This document shows positions 1 through 9,580 of a stretch of DNA of 64,000 nt, one piece after another. Source of the DNA: Cypionkella sp. (lineage in GTDB: Bacteria; Pseudomonadota; Alphaproteobacteria; Rhodobacterales; Rhodobacteraceae); the NCBI RefSeq assembly GCF_030652235.1, contig NZ_JAUSBA010000051.1:62001-126000 (forward strand), written 5' to 3'. The position numbers and the translations under genes were made by a program. The number at the start of each line of letters is the position of its first letter. Within the stretch, counting starts at the first letter, position 1. The notes beneath the pieces were generated by a model. It was not told where the DNA came from. It saw only the letters and a program-made list of their open reading frames with translations, and searched no databases.

Positions 1-450
1 GCGCGGATTGCCTTGGATCAGGCTTTGCTAGATTTATCCGAGACTTACGGCCCGAACATCGAAAGCTGGCGCTGGGGTGACGCGCATCAGGCGACGCATG
101 ATCACCCGGTTTTGGGCGATGTTCCGGTGCTGCGCTATTTTGTCAACATCCGGCAATCGACGTCTGGCGGCGACACCACCCTGCTACGCGGTCGCACCAA
201 AGGCACCGGGCCGAACCCTTATCTGAACGTGCATGCTGGCGGCTACCGCGGGGTTTATGATTTCGCCGACCCGGATTCCTCGGTGTTCATCCAAGCAACT
301 GGGCAATCCGGGCATCCTTTGTCGCGGTTCTACGATGATCTCAGCGAATTGTGGCGGCGGGGTGAGTATATCCCTATGTCGCTGGACCCCGAATTGGCGC
401 GGGCTGCGGCTGTGGGAGATATGATCTTGACGCCAGAAACGCCGCAATAA
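1..450 (+). CDS. Penicillin acylase family protein, C-terminal part (5' end outside the window)
   Basis: The frame is open from the first base, so the apparent TTG start near base 13 is internal and the gene is truncated by the window edge. About 149 residues remain. They match the C-terminal end of the beta chain of penicillin acylases (Ntn hydrolases that cleave amides or acyl-homoserine lactones, usually periplasmic). The marks are WRWGDAHQATHDHPVLG at the start of the visible part, a YRGVYDFAD segment, and the near-invariant GQSGHPLSRFYDDLSELW shortly before the end. The N-terminal nucleophile Ser and the signal peptide would lie upstream and cannot be checked. Substrate cannot be predicted. 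Recognition is by motif memory of the family. Confidence 0.8.
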   Translation, partial: ARIALDQALLDLSETYGPNIESWRWGDAHQATHDHPVLGDVPVLRYFVNIRQSTSGGDTTLLRGRTKGTGPNPYLNVHAGGYRGVYDFADPDSSVFIQATGQSGHPLSRFYDDLSELWRRGEYIPMSLDPELARAAAVGDMILTPETPQ

Positions 451-470
451 CAACGCCCTGAGAGGCGTTG
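451..470. terminator. Short hairpin between convergent acylase and hflX genes
   Basis: CAACGCC and GGCGTTG form a 7-bp stem around a 6-base loop directly after the acylase stop codon. hflX converges from the other side, so this may serve both strands. There is no long T run, so termination strength is uncertain. Confidence 0.5.
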
Positions 471-478
471 TTCAGCGG

Positions 479-1717
479 TTACTTTAATTCTCGGTAACGG
501 CCTTGCTGCTTTGCCGTCCAAAGCACGCTGATCTGCCAACCGGATTCGTCCTGCGTTTCCTGCTGGACCATTCCAGCATCATGTAACCAAGACCGCCGCT
601 TACCCTCACTGAAGCTAAGCTCAAGCACAGCCTCGGTTTTTTCTTCTTCAAACGCTGTTGATACCGCTTCAAGAAGGGCATCGACCCCCTCGCCCGTCAG
701 CGCCGAAACCGGAAACACCCCCGCGCGATTGGTGGCCTGCACCAACAGAGCCTCGCGCTGGCTGGCGTCCACGAGATCGAGCTTGTTCCAGACCTCAAAC
801 ATCGGCACGGCTTTGTTGACGCCCAGAGACGTTAGAATATCACCCACATCGGCGGCCTGCTCGGCGGTTTCAGGGTGGCTGATATCGCGCACATGCAAGA
901 TCAGATCGGCTTCCAGCACCTCCTCCAACGTGGCACGGAAGGCGGCGACGAGTTGGGTTGGCAGTTCGGAAATGAAACCCACAGTGTCCGAGGTGATCAC
1001 TTTGCGACCTGACGGCAGCACCACGCCGCGCATCGTCGGGTCCAACGTGGCGAACAGCATGTCCTTGGCCAAAACCTCGGCCCCGGTCATATGGTTAAAC
1101 AGTGTTGATTTTCCGGCATTGGTATAGCCCACCAAAGCCACCAGCGGAAACGGCACTTTGCGGCGCGAGGCGCGGTGCAGTTCGCGGGTCTTGGCAACGC
1201 GGTCAAGCTGACGTTTCAAGCGAATGACCTGATCGTCAATCGCCCGACGGTCAGATTCGATTTGCGTTTCCCCCGGCCCGCCGACAAAGCCGAAACCGCC
1301 GCGCTGACGCTCTAGGTGAGTCCAGGCGCGGACAAGTCTTGTGCGTTGGTAGGACAGCGCTGCGAGTTCCACCTGCAGCACGCCTTCACGGGTGCGGGCG
1401 CGGTCAGCAAAAATCTCAAGAATCAGACCGGTGCGGTCTAACAGTTTGACGCCCCATTCTTTTTCCAAATTCCGCTGCTGCACCGGGGTCACCGGACCAT
1501 CGACCAGAACCAGATCAATCTCAAGCCCATTCATCGTGGCCTTAAGGTCCTCGACCTTGCCCGAGCCGAACAAAGTCGCTGGCTGCATCCGTGGCAAGCG
1601 CACCACTTCGGCACCCAGAACTTCCAATCCGGGCAGAGCTGCGGCCAAGCTAACCGCCTCGGCCAGCCCATGTTCGGGCAAACGCCGCGATTTCACCGAC
1701 TTCAGATCGGGGTGCAA
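479..1717 (-). CDS. hflX: GTPase HflX
   Basis: HflX is a ribosome-associated GTPase that splits stalled or heat-damaged 70S ribosomes. Visible marks are the N-terminal HflX domain with GSGKVEDL near residue 51, the glycine-rich segment RQRGGFGFVGGPGETQIE (about 138-154), the P-loop GYTNAGKST (197-205), the DTVGF G3 motif and NKLD G4. Length is normal for the family. It lies directly downstream of hfq in the classical hfq-hflX order. The start is unusual: the only NTG codons in the frame are the TTG used here and upstream CTGs. The frame stays open for about 33 more codons, and the residues just upstream read TRAYV, which I recall as part of the conserved HflX start. The true N-terminus may therefore lie further upstream on a CTG or other non-ATG codon. 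Confidence 0.95.
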   Translation of the reverse strand: MHPDLKSVKSRRLPEHGLAEAVSLAAALPGLEVLGAEVVRLPRMQPATLFGSGKVEDLKATMNGLEIDLVLVDGPVTPVQQRNLEKEWGVKLLDRTGLILEIFADRARTREGVLQVELAALSYQRTRLVRAWTHLERQRGGFGFVGGPGETQIESDRRAIDDQVIRLKRQLDRVAKTRELHRASRRKVPFPLVALVGYTNAGKSTLFNHMTGAEVLAKDMLFATLDPTMRGVVLPSGRKVITSDTVGFISELPTQLVAAFRATLEEVLEADLILHVRDISHPETAEQAADVGDILTSLGVNKAVPMFEVWNKLDLVDASQREALLVQATNRAGVFPVSALTGEGVDALLEAVSTAFEEEKTEAVLELSFSEGKRRSWLHDAGMVQQETQDESGWQISVLWTAKQQGRYRELK

Positions 1718-1809
1718 AACATAGGCGCGCGTAAGTTTCGCCGCCGTAGAATGGGCGTCGATCTGGCCATTTTCAAACGGCCAATCGTCATCTTCTGGCA
1801 GATCAGAGA

Positions 1810-2043
1810 TCAGTCTTCACCTTCATATAGGTTAACCGGGCCACCCGGCATGATGGTTGATATCGCATGTTTATAGACCAGTTGCGATTGACCATCGCGG
1901 CGGAGCAGCACGCAAAAATTGTCAAACCAAGTGATCACACCTTGCAATTTCACCCCGTTGATCAGGAAAATCGTCACCGGAACCTTGGATTTCCGGACGT
2001 GATTGAGAAACGCGTCTTGCAAATTTTGTTTGTCTGCGGCCAT
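1810..2043 (-). CDS. hfq: RNA chaperone Hfq
   Basis: A 77-residue Sm-like protein forming a hexameric ring that pairs small RNAs with mRNAs; in Rhodobacteraceae and rhizobia it also affects nif and ntr gene expression. The Sm1 motif ([19 protein letters not shown]) and the Sm2 motif with YKHAIST are both present. There is only a short acidic tail after the Sm fold, as in other alphaproteobacterial Hfq. The gene sits about 150 bp after ntrX and is followed by hflX with no terminator between, so hfq-hflX are probably cotranscribed. Confidence 0.98.
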   Translation of the reverse strand: MAADKQNLQDAFLNHVRKSKVPVTIFLINGVKLQGVITWFDNFCVLLRRDGQSQLVYKHAISTIMPGGPVNLYEGED

Positions 2044-2194
2044 TTTTTTTTATCCTTATCGCCAGTCGCACCGAAAAGCGCGCCCTATCGCGCCCCGATA
2101 TTTAACTATGTCGCGCAAACTTGGCAGATTCCAGCGCAAAACGCTAAATACGCAGCCGATGTTCCTGATTTGGATTCTTTCTGCAACACTGGGC

Positions 2195-3592
2195 TTAGTC
2201 TTCGTCCGCGTCGTCGCCGCGCCCACCGGATTTGCCGGTGGTAACCACTCCTAAAGACTTTAACTTGCGGTGCAAGGCCGAGCGTTCCATGCCAACAAAC
2301 CCGGCTGTTCGGCTGATATTGCCGCCAAAACGGTTAATTTGGGTCAGCAAATACTCGCGTTCAAACACTTCGCGCGCCTCACGCAAAGGCAGGGTCGCCA
2401 TCGCGCCCCCCAGCACCATGCGCCCGCCGGTATCCGTTGGCGCTTCCTGCCCCGGCAACTCGCGCGCCTCAATCGGGCCGGTGCCGTCGCCCAGGATCAG
2501 CACCCGCTCGATCACGTTGCGCAGTTGGCGGATGTTGCCCGGCCATTGCATCGTCTGCAACATCGCTTCGGCTTCTTCGGTGAGTTTGCGCTGCGGCAGA
2601 CCTTGGGTGCGGTGGAACATATCGACGAAAGTTGTTGTTAATTCAGGAATATCCTCGCGGCGCTCGGCCAAGGACGGTACGGCGATGGGCACCACGTTCA
2701 GGCGATCATACAGCTCTTGCCGGAACCGGCCAGCGGCGATCTCGCTGCGCAAATCGCGGCTGGTCGAGGAAATCACCCGCAGATCAACGCGGATTTTATC
2801 GGAGCCTCCGACCCGCATGAACTGCTGATCGGTCAGCACGCGCAGGATTTTCGATTGCGTGCCCAGCGGCATTTCGGCCACTTCATCAAAGTACACAACG
2901 CCACCATGGCCTTGTTCCAACAAGCCTTTTTCAACACCGCGATCCGAAGTTTCGCGGCCAAACAGCACTTCCTCCATCCGGTCGGCGTCAATCGTGGCCG
3001 ACGAGACGGAGATGAAGGGCGCGCTCGCGCGGTTGGAATTAGAGTGGATGAAGCGCGCGGCCATCTCTTTGCCAGAACCCGCCGGCCCGGCCAGCATCAC
3101 CCGGCCGTTGGACTTAGTGACCTTTTCCAGCTGTGATTTCAAAGTTCTAAACGACGGACTTGATCCAATCATCTCGGAAGAGCTGACATCACGCCGCCGC
3201 AGATCAGCGTTCTCGCGACGCAGACGCGAGGTTTCCATGGCGCGGCTGACCACCACCATCAACTGATCAATGTTGAACGGTTTTTCGATGAAATCATAGG
3301 CGCCCTGCTTGATCGCGGCCACGGCGATTTCGATGTTACCGTGACCCGAGATGATTACGATCGGGATATCCGGGTTGTCACGCTTGACGGTTTTCAGAAT
3401 GTCGATGCCATCCATCCGACTGTCTTTCAGCCAGATGTCGAGGATCATCAGGCTGGGCGCTTCGGCGTTGATCTCGGACATGCAATCGTCGGAATTTGCA
3501 GCAAGACGAATGGTATAGCCCTCGTCCTTCAGAATATCGCCGATCAGTTCGCGGATGTCTTTTTCGTCGTCAACGATCAGAATATTGCTCAT
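2195..3592 (-). CDS. ntrX: Response regulator NtrX, AAA+ type
   Basis: Partner regulator of the NtrY kinase in nitrogen and redox control. Domains in order: receiver (about 1-120) with acidic pair D8/D9, phospho-acceptor D52 and K104; AAA+ domain with P-loop GPAGSGKE (169-176) and Walker B VVYFDE (232-237); C-terminal Fis-type helix-turn-helix ending in LHRKLKSLG. The region where sigma54 activators carry GAFTGA (about 211-228) reads FGRETSDRGVEKGLLEQG, so the sigma54-contact loop is absent. Walker B has VYFDE, so ATP hydrolysis is likely retained. By family knowledge, NtrX proteins of this group do not act as classical sigma54 activators. The gene overlaps ntrY by 4 bp. Confidence 0.95.
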   Translation of the reverse strand: MSNILIVDDEKDIRELIGDILKDEGYTIRLAANSDDCMSEINAEAPSLMILDIWLKDSRMDGIDILKTVKRDNPDIPIVIISGHGNIEIAVAAIKQGAYDFIEKPFNIDQLMVVVSRAMETSRLRRENADLRRRDVSSSEMIGSSPSFRTLKSQLEKVTKSNGRVMLAGPAGSGKEMAARFIHSNSNRASAPFISVSSATIDADRMEEVLFGRETSDRGVEKGLLEQGHGGVVYFDEVAEMPLGTQSKILRVLTDQQFMRVGGSDKIRVDLRVISSTSRDLRSEIAAGRFRQELYDRLNVVPIAVPSLAERREDIPELTTTFVDMFHRTQGLPQRKLTEEAEAMLQTMQWPGNIRQLRNVIERVLILGDGTGPIEARELPGQEAPTDTGGRMVLGGAMATLPLREAREVFEREYLLTQINRFGGNISRTAGFVGMERSALHRKLKSLGVVTTGKSGGRGDDADED

Positions 3593-5898
3593 TTTTCCCC
3601 CTGGCCGGTTTGGCTCGTGTTGCGCAAGCCCCGTTTGCGCGGGGCACGTGGCAGGTGGATCACCGCCATCGCTCCGCCGTGGGCGTTGTTTTCAAAGACG
3701 GGCGCATCTTCAAGTGTCAGCGTACCGCCATGTTCTTCAATGATTTTCTTCACAATAGGCAGACCCAAGCCGGTGCCTTTTTCACGGGTGGTGACATAGG
3801 GTTCAAACAGCCGCGCCCGGTCTGGTGGCAGGCCTATGCCGTTGTCCATGATGCGGATAACCGCTTCAGACTCGTCCACTGTCAAGCTGACGCGGATTTC
3901 CGGTTTGTGGTCTGGTGGATTTGACTTTTCATGCAAGGTTTCAATGGCTTCTCCTGCATTCTTAATCAAGTTTGTCAGCGCCTGCCCGATCATTGTGCCG
4001 TCAAGTTCCATCATCAGGGAGCCCTCGATCAACGTCCGGCGGAAGGTGACTGTGGGTTGGCCATTTTCTTGCAGCATAATGGCGGCGCGCAGCAAAGCCA
4101 CTAAATCCGTCTCACGTCGGTCCGGTTCGGGCATGCGGGCAAATTTGGAGAATTCATCCACAATCCGGCGTAAGTCGTTGGTTTGACGTATAATAACCTC
4201 GGTATACTGATCTAGGTCCTCGGGGTCTTGCACCTGCGATCTGAATTTGCGTTTGATGCGTTCGGCGGAAAGCTGAATCGGGGTCAGCGGGTTTTTGATC
4301 TCATGTGCGATGCGGCGGGCGACGTCGCCCCAAGCGGCCATGCGTTGTGCGGAAACCAGTTCGGTCACGTCGTCGAAGGCCACAACATAGCCTTCCAGCC
4401 GCCCGGAGTCGCTGCGTCGCACCGAGACGCGGACCAAAAGGCTTTCTAGCTTGCCCTTGCGGGTCAAGCGAACTTCTTCTTGCACGACAGAGCCGCCCAC
4501 CTCGCGCAGGCGCTCAAACAAGGGCGCAAATTCCGGGACGGCGGCGGCCAGTGGCACCTCGGCACCACCGTCCGCGAGTTCGAGCAGACGTTCGGCGGCG
4601 CGGTTGGCGAAATCAATATCGCCCTCGGCATCCAAGCCAATCACGCCAGCGGTGACGTTGGAGAGCACGGAATCAAACAGGCGGCGGCGTTGTTCCGTTT
4701 GGCGGTGGCCTTCCAAAAGGGCTTCACGCTGGCCTTTAAGTTGATGCGTCATCTGGTTGAAAACGCGCGATAATGTGGCAATCTCATCATCGCCTTCTTC
4801 TTCGATTACCTGCACGTCGAGATCGCCTTGGCTGACGCGACCCACCGCATAGGCCAATCGGCCCACCGGGCGGCTGAGGCGTTCGGCGAACCAAAGGCCC
4901 AGCCAGACGGCAGCCAAGACCAAAATTAAAGCGAAGCCGAGATACAACAGGCCAAAGTTGAACAGAATCTTGCCACGCTCGGATTCCAACTGCTGATAGA
5001 GCCGCACGGTTTCCTTGGTTTCATCCAGCAGCGACAGAATGCCGCCATCGACCTTGCGCGCGACATAGAGATAGCGGTCGGCGAATGCATCAAGATGCAC
5101 CAAAGCGCGGAATTCATCGTTGGCCCAGTCTTGGATCACCACCACTTCGCCTTGTTTGGCCTTACTGAGTTCCTCGGGCTTTGGCGGTTCAAAATCGAAC
5201 AGATAGGAGCGTTCGCCACGGGTCTTCAGGGTGGCTGTGCCGTCAATCAGATAGACCTCTTTCATCCCACGCTGAATAGCGGCTTGGCCTTGGGTCAGGA
5301 TCGGACGGACTTGGTCGTCTTGCAGGAAAAACGTCTTTTGTTTCGCGAGGTTCAGGAACGCACCAAGTGCCGAGGCATCGTCTTTCAGCGCCTTGGTTTG
5401 CTCATCTTCATAGGCTTGGGCAGCGGTTAAGGACGCCGAAACCACATTGCTGACGCGGTCGGAAAACCAGCCTTCAAGGCCAATGTTCACCGTCAGCACG
5501 GCAAAAACGGCGACCAGAATCGTCGGTACCAGCGCCACGAACGCGAACACCCCGGTCAGGCGCAAATGCAGCGCCGAACCTGCGGATTGCGAGCGGCGGT
5601 CCGCGATCATCCGCATCACCCTGGCCAATACAAGGCCCGCCACCAGCAGAATATAGACCATGTCGATGAGCAGGATCAGCCGCAGGTTTTGCGATGACGC
5701 GCCAAGGTTGAACGGCCCCAGCGCAAGGAAGGTCGCGACCGCGAGCATCGGCCCGAGGAATACGAGGCCAAACGTCAGCCCGTTTTGCACACGCCGCATC
5801 CGGCGCAGGCGCGCCAATTTGGCCCATGTGAGACTGCGGTAAGCGCCTTGCACGTTTCCCCCGGTTGTTACGCGGAGTGTCACTCCCGCCACAGGCAT
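3589..5898 (-). CDS. ntrY: Membrane sensor histidine kinase NtrY
   Basis: Membrane kinase that phosphorylates NtrX. The N-terminal third has several hydrophobic segments (about residues 38-60, 72-95, 110-135) followed by an extracytoplasmic stretch and another membrane pass near 310-335. Then come HAMP, a PAS domain, the H-box [13 protein letters not shown] (His near residue 532), an N box (LTNLIKNAGEAIE) and G boxes (DNGIGLP, GTGLGLPIV). A size of 769 residues is usual for NtrY. It is separated from ntrC by about 50 bp, consistent with a ntrBC-ntrYX transcription unit. Confidence 0.96.
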   Translation of the reverse strand: MPVAGVTLRVTTGGNVQGAYRSLTWAKLARLRRMRRVQNGLTFGLVFLGPMLAVATFLALGPFNLGASSQNLRLILLIDMVYILLVAGLVLARVMRMIADRRSQSAGSALHLRLTGVFAFVALVPTILVAVFAVLTVNIGLEGWFSDRVSNVVSASLTAAQAYEDEQTKALKDDASALGAFLNLAKQKTFFLQDDQVRPILTQGQAAIQRGMKEVYLIDGTATLKTRGERSYLFDFEPPKPEELSKAKQGEVVVIQDWANDEFRALVHLDAFADRYLYVARKVDGGILSLLDETKETVRLYQQLESERGKILFNFGLLYLGFALILVLAAVWLGLWFAERLSRPVGRLAYAVGRVSQGDLDVQVIEEEGDDEIATLSRVFNQMTHQLKGQREALLEGHRQTEQRRRLFDSVLSNVTAGVIGLDAEGDIDFANRAAERLLELADGGAEVPLAAAVPEFAPLFERLREVGGSVVQEEVRLTRKGKLESLLVRVSVRRSDSGRLEGYVVAFDDVTELVSAQRMAAWGDVARRIAHEIKNPLTPIQLSAERIKRKFRSQVQDPEDLDQYTEVIIRQTNDLRRIVDEFSKFARMPEPDRRETDLVALLRAAIMLQENGQPTVTFRRTLIEGSLMMELDGTMIGQALTNLIKNAGEAIETLHEKSNPPDHKPEIRVSLTVDESEAVIRIMDNGIGLPPDRARLFEPYVTTREKGTGLGLPIVKKIIEEHGGTLTLEDAPVFENNAHGGAMAVIHLPRAPRKRGLRNTSQTGQGEK

Positions 5899-5946
5899 TG
5901 TGCTTTTCGCGCCACGTCACGCGCGAAGCATTGCCCTGTGGCGGTT

Positions 5947-7314
5947 TTACATCAGCTTGCGCCGCCGTGTCACGCGGATATCGAGGTCTGTGATCTTCTT
6001 ACGCAAGGTATTGCGGTTGATGCCCAGCAGATCGGCACATTTGGCTTGGTTGCCCCCCGTGGCGTCAAGGGCGATTTCGATCAAAGGCACCTCCATTTCG
6101 CGCAAAATCCGGTCGTAGACGCCGGGTGGCGGCAGTTGGCCGCCGTGTAGATCGAAATAGCGCTGTAAATGTCGCGCGACTGAGGCCGACAATTTTTCGC
6201 CGTCCATGCCACCGGATCGGCTGATTTGCACCGGCTGCGTGGCACCGAGGGCCTGTTCGATCTCGGTTTTGGAGATTTCCGGCTCGGTCGCTGTGACCAG
6301 CAGACGCTTCAGCAGATTCTCCAACTGTCGGACGTTGCCCGGCCACGGATAGGCGCGCACGATGGCCATGGCCTCGGGCGAGAGGCGGCGTTGCAGGCCC
6401 ATGTCGCGCTCGCCGCGGGCAAGGAAGTGTTCGGCCAAAAGCGGGATATCTTCGACACGTTCGCGCAAGGGTGGCACTTGCAGGGTGACGCCGCCGAGAC
6501 GGTAGAACAGGTCTTTGCGGAAAACCCCGGCCTCCATCTTTTGGCCCAGATCGGCTTGCGAGGTCGCCATGATGCGCGGCGCGTGATCGCCCATCACATC
6601 GAGCATCCTGACCAAACGCGCCTGCGCGTCATCGTCGAAATCAGAGACTTCATCCAGCACGAGGCTGCCGCCTTTGGAACGCGCCAGCAGGGTTGCGATG
6701 CCGTCCACGCCCGCCAGATCAGTGGCTTGTGCGGTGACAAAGGGCTGGCTGCGGCGATCCGAGAAATCGTGAACGGCCCGCGCGATCAGCGATTTTCCGG
6801 TGCCGGATTCGCCGGAGATCAGCACGGGAAGATCGGCGTTCATCACCCTTGCGACGAGGCGATACAGCGCTTGCATTGAGGGCGTGCGACCGACAAGCGG
6901 CAGGTCATCACCCATTTCGCGCGGGGTCAGGTTGGGTTTGGGGGCGTGACGCTTCAAATCCAAAGCGCGCGCCGAGCGTTTCATCAGATCGGGAAGATCG
7001 AAGGGCTTCGGCAGATAGTCGAAGGCTTCGGCCTCAGCCGCCTGAATCGCCGTCATGATGGTGTTTTGCGCCGAGATCACGATCACCGGCAGGCCGGGGC
7101 GCAGTTTGGCAATGCGCGGCAGGGCTTCAAGGCCGTTGCCGTCGGGCATCATCACGTCGGAAATCACCAGATCGCCTTTGCCCTCTTCGACCCAGCGCAT
7201 CAGGGTCATCAGGCTGGAGGTTGCATGCACTTTACACCCGGCGCGGGTCAGCGCCTGGGTCAAAACCGTGCGGATGGTGCGGTCGTCATCGGCGACAAGA
7301 ATGGTGCCATCCAT
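5947..7314 (-). CDS. ntrC: Nitrogen regulator NtrC, GAFTGA-less form
   Basis: DNA-binding response regulator of nitrogen assimilation. The receiver has D53 as phospho-acceptor and K103. The AAA+ domain has P-loop GESGTGKS (168-175) and Walker B LVLDE (218-222). The stretch between these motifs is clearly shorter than in enteric NtrC and has no GAFTGA. The C-terminal Fis-like helix-turn-helix ends [12 protein letters not shown]. This is the form known from Rhodobacter capsulatus, where NtrC activates sigma70 polymerase. Its start overlaps the ntrB stop by one base (TGATG), so the two are translationally coupled. Confidence 0.95.
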   Translation of the reverse strand: MDGTILVADDDRTIRTVLTQALTRAGCKVHATSSLMTLMRWVEEGKGDLVISDVMMPDGNGLEALPRIAKLRPGLPVIVISAQNTIMTAIQAAEAEAFDYLPKPFDLPDLMKRSARALDLKRHAPKPNLTPREMGDDLPLVGRTPSMQALYRLVARVMNADLPVLISGESGTGKSLIARAVHDFSDRRSQPFVTAQATDLAGVDGIATLLARSKGGSLVLDEVSDFDDDAQARLVRMLDVMGDHAPRIMATSQADLGQKMEAGVFRKDLFYRLGGVTLQVPPLRERVEDIPLLAEHFLARGERDMGLQRRLSPEAMAIVRAYPWPGNVRQLENLLKRLLVTATEPEISKTEIEQALGATQPVQISRSGGMDGEKLSASVARHLQRYFDLHGGQLPPPGVYDRILREMEVPLIEIALDATGGNQAKCADLLGINRNTLRKKITDLDIRVTRRRKLM

Positions 7315-8399
7315 CAGTGGGACTCCTCGGATAACTCGCGGGGTGCGAGCGGTAGGGAAATACGGAAAACCGTGCGACCTGGGGCGGAATCAACGGAAAT
7401 CCAGCCCTCGTGATCGGAGATAATTTTGGACACCAAGGCGAGGCCAAGTCCGGTGCCGTTTTCGCGGCCAGACACAAATGGCTCGAAAACATCGGTGGCG
7501 ATGCCGGGCGGAATGCCGGGGCCGTCGTCGATGATCTCAACCTGTAGTGGCAGGGTGGAGCCGGAACCGTCCTTGCGGCGGCGACGTAAACTGTGGTCGT
7601 AGAACGTGTGCAACCGGATGGTTCCACCTTTAGAACCAGCGGCTTCCGAGGCGTTCTTCAACAAGTTTAGGAACACCTGCATCAGTTGATCATTGTCAGC
7701 AAAGGTTGCAGGCAGCGAAGGGTCATAATCTTCGACAATGCTCATATGTGCGCCAAAACCGACGAGGGCCGAGCGACGGGCGCGATCCAGCGCGTCATGG
7801 ATATTTACGGCACGGCGGGCGGGCGGGCGCAGGTTGCCGAATTGCTCGACCTGTTCGAGCAGTTTGACAATGCGGCGGGTTTCTTCAACGATCAGATCGG
7901 TGAGTTCCATGTCTTCGGGGCTAAGCCCCATCGCCAGCAGTTGGGCGGCACCCGAGATACCAGCCAGCGGGTTTTTGATCTCATGCGCCAGCATTTCGGC
8001 CATGCCGATGGCGGATTTCGCGGCAGAGGTGACTTGCATCGAGCGGCCCAAGCGTTCGGCAATCTCACGCGGCGAAATCAGCAGCAGCACGCAGCCCGCG
8101 CTGTCTTGCAGCGGGGCCATTTGCAGCGCGCATTGCACCGGCGCGCGCTCGCCCGTGGTCACGTCAGCCTCGGCGATAAACAAAGGCGATTCGTGCGCAT
8201 GGACGCGGGCGAGTGCTTCTTCCATCGGGGCGTCAATCGACAGGCGGTCGAGCAGAGGTTGGCCGACGAGGCTTTTGGATGAGGCGTTCAGAAAGGTCTC
8301 AGCCGGTGGGTTCACATCGAGAATTAGGCCAGTGGGGCCGATCAGCAAGGCGGGCAGCGGCAAAGACGCCCAAAGCGCGGGGCCGTTGAACTGGGTCAT
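7314..8399 (-). CDS. ntrB: Nitrogen sensor kinase/phosphatase NtrB
   Basis: Cytoplasmic histidine kinase that sets the phosphorylation state of NtrC under PII control. A PAS-like N-terminal domain (about 10-110) is followed by the H-box [14 protein letters not shown] with H139, an N box ([11 protein letters not shown]) and G boxes ([16 protein letters not shown]). There are no membrane segments, as expected for NtrB. The start codon overlaps the dusB stop by 4 bp, giving the nifR3-ntrB-ntrC order described in Rhodobacter. Confidence 0.96.
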   Translation of the reverse strand: MTQFNGPALWASLPLPALLIGPTGLILDVNPPAETFLNASSKSLVGQPLLDRLSIDAPMEEALARVHAHESPLFIAEADVTTGERAPVQCALQMAPLQDSAGCVLLLISPREIAERLGRSMQVTSAAKSAIGMAEMLAHEIKNPLAGISGAAQLLAMGLSPEDMELTDLIVEETRRIVKLLEQVEQFGNLRPPARRAVNIHDALDRARRSALVGFGAHMSIVEDYDPSLPATFADNDQLMQVFLNLLKNASEAAGSKGGTIRLHTFYDHSLRRRRKDGSGSTLPLQVEIIDDGPGIPPGIATDVFEPFVSGRENGTGLGLALVSKIISDHEGWISVDSAPGRTVFRISLPLAPRELSEESH

Positions 8400-9388
8400 G
8401 CGGCCACCTCTCGGGGTTCGGTGAAGCTGTCGCGGATCAGGCTGCGGACGGTCGCGTGGATGGTGGCGGTGAGGATGGCATCGCGGTTGGTGGTGATGCC
8501 TGCGGCCTCAAGATACCAGCCAAGGTGTTTGCGGGCGACGCGCAGGCCAAGGTCGGGTCCGTAAAATGCCAGCATATGATCGTAATGCTCGATCACCAGA
8601 TCGGCGAGGGCGTGGCCTTGCGGTATGTGCGGCGCGGGGGTGCCGTAAAGCGCGTGGGCAATCTCGGCCAGCCGCCAAGGTGCGCCTTGCGCGCCGCGAC
8701 CGACCATCACGCCATCGGCTTGCGATAGGTGCAGGGCTTGGCGGGCGGTGGCAATGTCGATGATATCGCCGTTCGCAATCACCGGCACCGACACGGCGGC
8801 TTTCACCGCAGCGATGGCGGCCCAATCGGCGCGGCCCTTGTAGAACTGGCAGCGGGTGCGGCCGTGGATGGTGATCATTTGCACCCCTGCCCCTTCGGCG
8901 GATTTGGCGATTTGCGGCGCGTTAAGGCTTTGATCATCCCAGCCAAGGCGGGTTTTCAGCGTCACTGGGACGGCCACCGCATTGACCACTGCTTCGATCA
9001 GCGCAAGCGCCAGTTCAGGTTCCTTCATCAGGGCCGAACCGCAAGCGCCATTGCCACCCGCAGCCGTCACGCGTTTGGCGGGGCAGCCCATGTTGATGTC
9101 GATCACCTGCGCGCCTTGGTCTTGCACATAGCGCGCGGCCTCGGCCATCCAATAGGGATCGCGGCCTGCAAGCTGCACGGAAGTGGCGGCCTCGGAAAAC
9201 CCCAGTTCGGCGCGGGCGCGGGCCAAGGGTTGCGCCTTCATCACTTCTTCCGACGCGATCATTTCAGACACCACAAGGCCCGCACCAAAGCGCGCCACCA
9301 TCCGCCGGAATGGTAGATCGGTGATGCCCGCCATCGGTGCCAGAATCACCGGGGGGTGTAGAGAGAGTGCGCCTAATGACAGGGACAT
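8396..9388 (-). CDS. dusB: tRNA-dihydrouridine synthase DusB (NifR3)
   Basis: FMN enzyme that reduces uridines in the tRNA D-loop. The TIM barrel shows PMAGITDLPFR at the start, the flavin/active-site segment DINMGCPAKRV with the catalytic Cys region, TLKTRLGW, and the FMN phosphate-binding segment MVGRGAQGAPW near residue 225. It is first in the operon ahead of ntrBC and has a good ribosome-binding site (AAAGGAG, 6 bases before ATG). About 190 bp of intergenic DNA separates it from the divergent ispDF and must hold the promoter of the ntr operon. Confidence 0.95.
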   Translation of the reverse strand: MSLSLGALSLHPPVILAPMAGITDLPFRRMVARFGAGLVVSEMIASEEVMKAQPLARARAELGFSEAATSVQLAGRDPYWMAEAARYVQDQGAQVIDINMGCPAKRVTAAGGNGACGSALMKEPELALALIEAVVNAVAVPVTLKTRLGWDDQSLNAPQIAKSAEGAGVQMITIHGRTRCQFYKGRADWAAIAAVKAAVSVPVIANGDIIDIATARQALHLSQADGVMVGRGAQGAPWRLAEIAHALYGTPAPHIPQGHALADLVIEHYDHMLAFYGPDLGLRVARKHLGWYLEAAGITTNRDAILTATIHATVRSLIRDSFTEPREVAA

Positions 9389-9580
9389 TGCGGCTCCTTT
9401 GGCTGAAACATGCGCTTGGGCGGGGGGTTCGCCAAGGGTTGGCCTTCCCCTTTATGCCCTATTTCTAAGCAATGCACAAATATTAGGCTGTCATGCTGCA
9501 TTTCGCGACCAGTTGGGCATTGGCTGGGGCAGATTGTCAGGATTGCACCACTGGCTTAGATAGGGCGAAAAGGAAACAGC

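Noticed and set aside
9389-9580. TGGTGCA half-site upstream of dusB as an NtrC box
   Set aside because: Only one half of the palindrome is seen and Rhodobacter NtrC sites are not well enough defined to call it.
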